Origin: Arthrobacter pascens
GTDB taxonomy: Bacteria > Actinomycetota > Actinomycetes > Actinomycetales > Micrococcaceae
Reading direction: 5' to 3'
DNA length: 64,000 bases
Assembly (NCBI RefSeq): GCF_030815585.1
Contig: NZ_JAUSWY010000001.1
Coordinates: forward strand, 1,426,001-1,490,000
This document shows positions 63,358 through 64,000 of this stretch, one piece after another. Position 1 is the stretch's first letter; every line of letters begins with the position of its first letter. Under the pieces are notes generated by a model. The model was not told the DNA's origin. It was given only the letters and a program-made list of their open reading frames with translations, and searched no databases. The translations under genes were made by a program, and so were the position numbers.

Positions 63358-64000
63358 TGATGTCTTCAACTGAAGAGCTTCTGAAGCGTCTCGGTGTCTC
63401 CATTGACGCCGGGACGCTTCGTCTTGCGCTCACGCACCGGTCCTACGCGTACGAAAACGGCGGGATACCAACCAACGAGCGGCTGGAATTCCTGGGTGAC
63501 TCCATCCTGGGTTTCTCCGTGACGGATGCCCTGTACCGGGACAATCCCACGCTGCCCGAAGGTGACCTTGCGAAACGCCGGTCCGCAGTGGTCAGCACCC
63601 GTGCCCTGGCCGGCATTGGCCGCAGCCTGGGCATCGGCGACTACATCTACCTTGGACAGGGCGAAAAGCTCACCGAAGGCAAGAACAAGGCCTCCATCCT
63701 GGCGGACACCATGGAAGCACTGATCGGTGCCACCTATGTGTCCAACGACATCGAGACTGCCCGCCAGCTGGTGATGCGTCTCATCGGCCCGCTCCTGAAG
63801 GACGCAGCCGCCCTCGGCGCCGGAACCGACTGGAAGACCAGCATCCAGGAGCTGGCAGCCAGCCGGCAGCTGGGCAGCATCCACTACGCCGTGGAGGGAT
63901 CCGGACCGGACCATGCCCGCACGTTCCGGGCGGTCCTGGAAATCGGTGGCACCGCGCACGGCAAGGGAACCGGCCATTCCAAGAAGGAAGCGGAGCAGGA
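63358..64000 (+). CDS. rnc: Ribonuclease III (3' truncated by window end)
   Basis: RNase III cuts double-stranded RNA in rRNA maturation. ATG 63358 or 63361, with AAGG upstream. The signature NERLEFLGDSILGFSVTD is present, as is the second acidic site LADTMEALIGATY. The double-stranded RNA-binding domain begins near DWKTSIQELAASRQLG and runs to the window edge at GTGHSKKEAEQ. The C-terminal codons are outside the window. Confidence 0.96.

Overview
The window looks like a chromosome segment of a high-GC actinobacterium, most likely Micrococcaceae (Arthrobacter or Pseudarthrobacter type). This rests on the GC-rich codons, frequent GTG and TTG starts, and a housekeeping backbone in the actinobacterial order: IclR regulator, leuC, leuD, murA, plsC, gpsA, ddl, DUF3515, thiL, DAK2, recG, rsmD, coaD, DUF177, rpmF, rnc. 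No rRNA, tRNA or CRISPR array was found.

Positions 1-11.8 kb hold a surface-glycan cluster: four polysaccharide pyruvyl-transferase domains (two in stand-alone genes, two fused to glycosyltransferase-like modules), two family-4-like glycosyltransferases and an asparagine-synthetase-like ligase. It ends at 11.8-14.3 kb, where ISL3-family elements interrupt the first gene of a two-gene GTPase unit. Removing the insertion and one copy of its 8-bp target duplication restores the reading frame, but that gene has since collected several frameshifts. The second GTPase (15657-17273) is intact.

From 17.3 to 20.4 kb lie a MocR-type regulator, a divergent EamA exporter with a 16-bp perfect palindrome between them, and a PaiB-like protein. 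From 20.4 to 24.8 kb is a decayed zone: one intact DUF1697 gene, two DUF1697 relics, a wrecked second copy of the GTPase, and an apparently intact orphan glycosyltransferase-like gene.

From 24.8 to 32.7 kb the backbone runs from the leucine regulator to DUF3515. It resumes with thiL at 54.8 kb. In between sits a roughly 21-kb glycan island. It holds glycosyltransferases, an ABC-2 polysaccharide exporter pair, a CgeB-like/GT2 fusion, WecC, a 1472-residue protein with several glycosyltransferase modules, WecB and two heparinase II/III-like proteins. One of these is secreted; the other appears cytosolic and is fused to an esterase-like domain. WecB plus WecC should supply UDP-ManNAcA. The island is therefore best read as making an ABC-exported, ManNAcA-containing (teichuronic-acid-like) wall polymer with its own putative uronate lyases. 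A third ISL3 copy with a perfect 8-bp duplication sits inside it.

The window ends with the actinobacterial recG/rsmD/coaD and DUF177/rpmF/rnc blocks. The DUF177 gene appears to start at a rare ATT codon.
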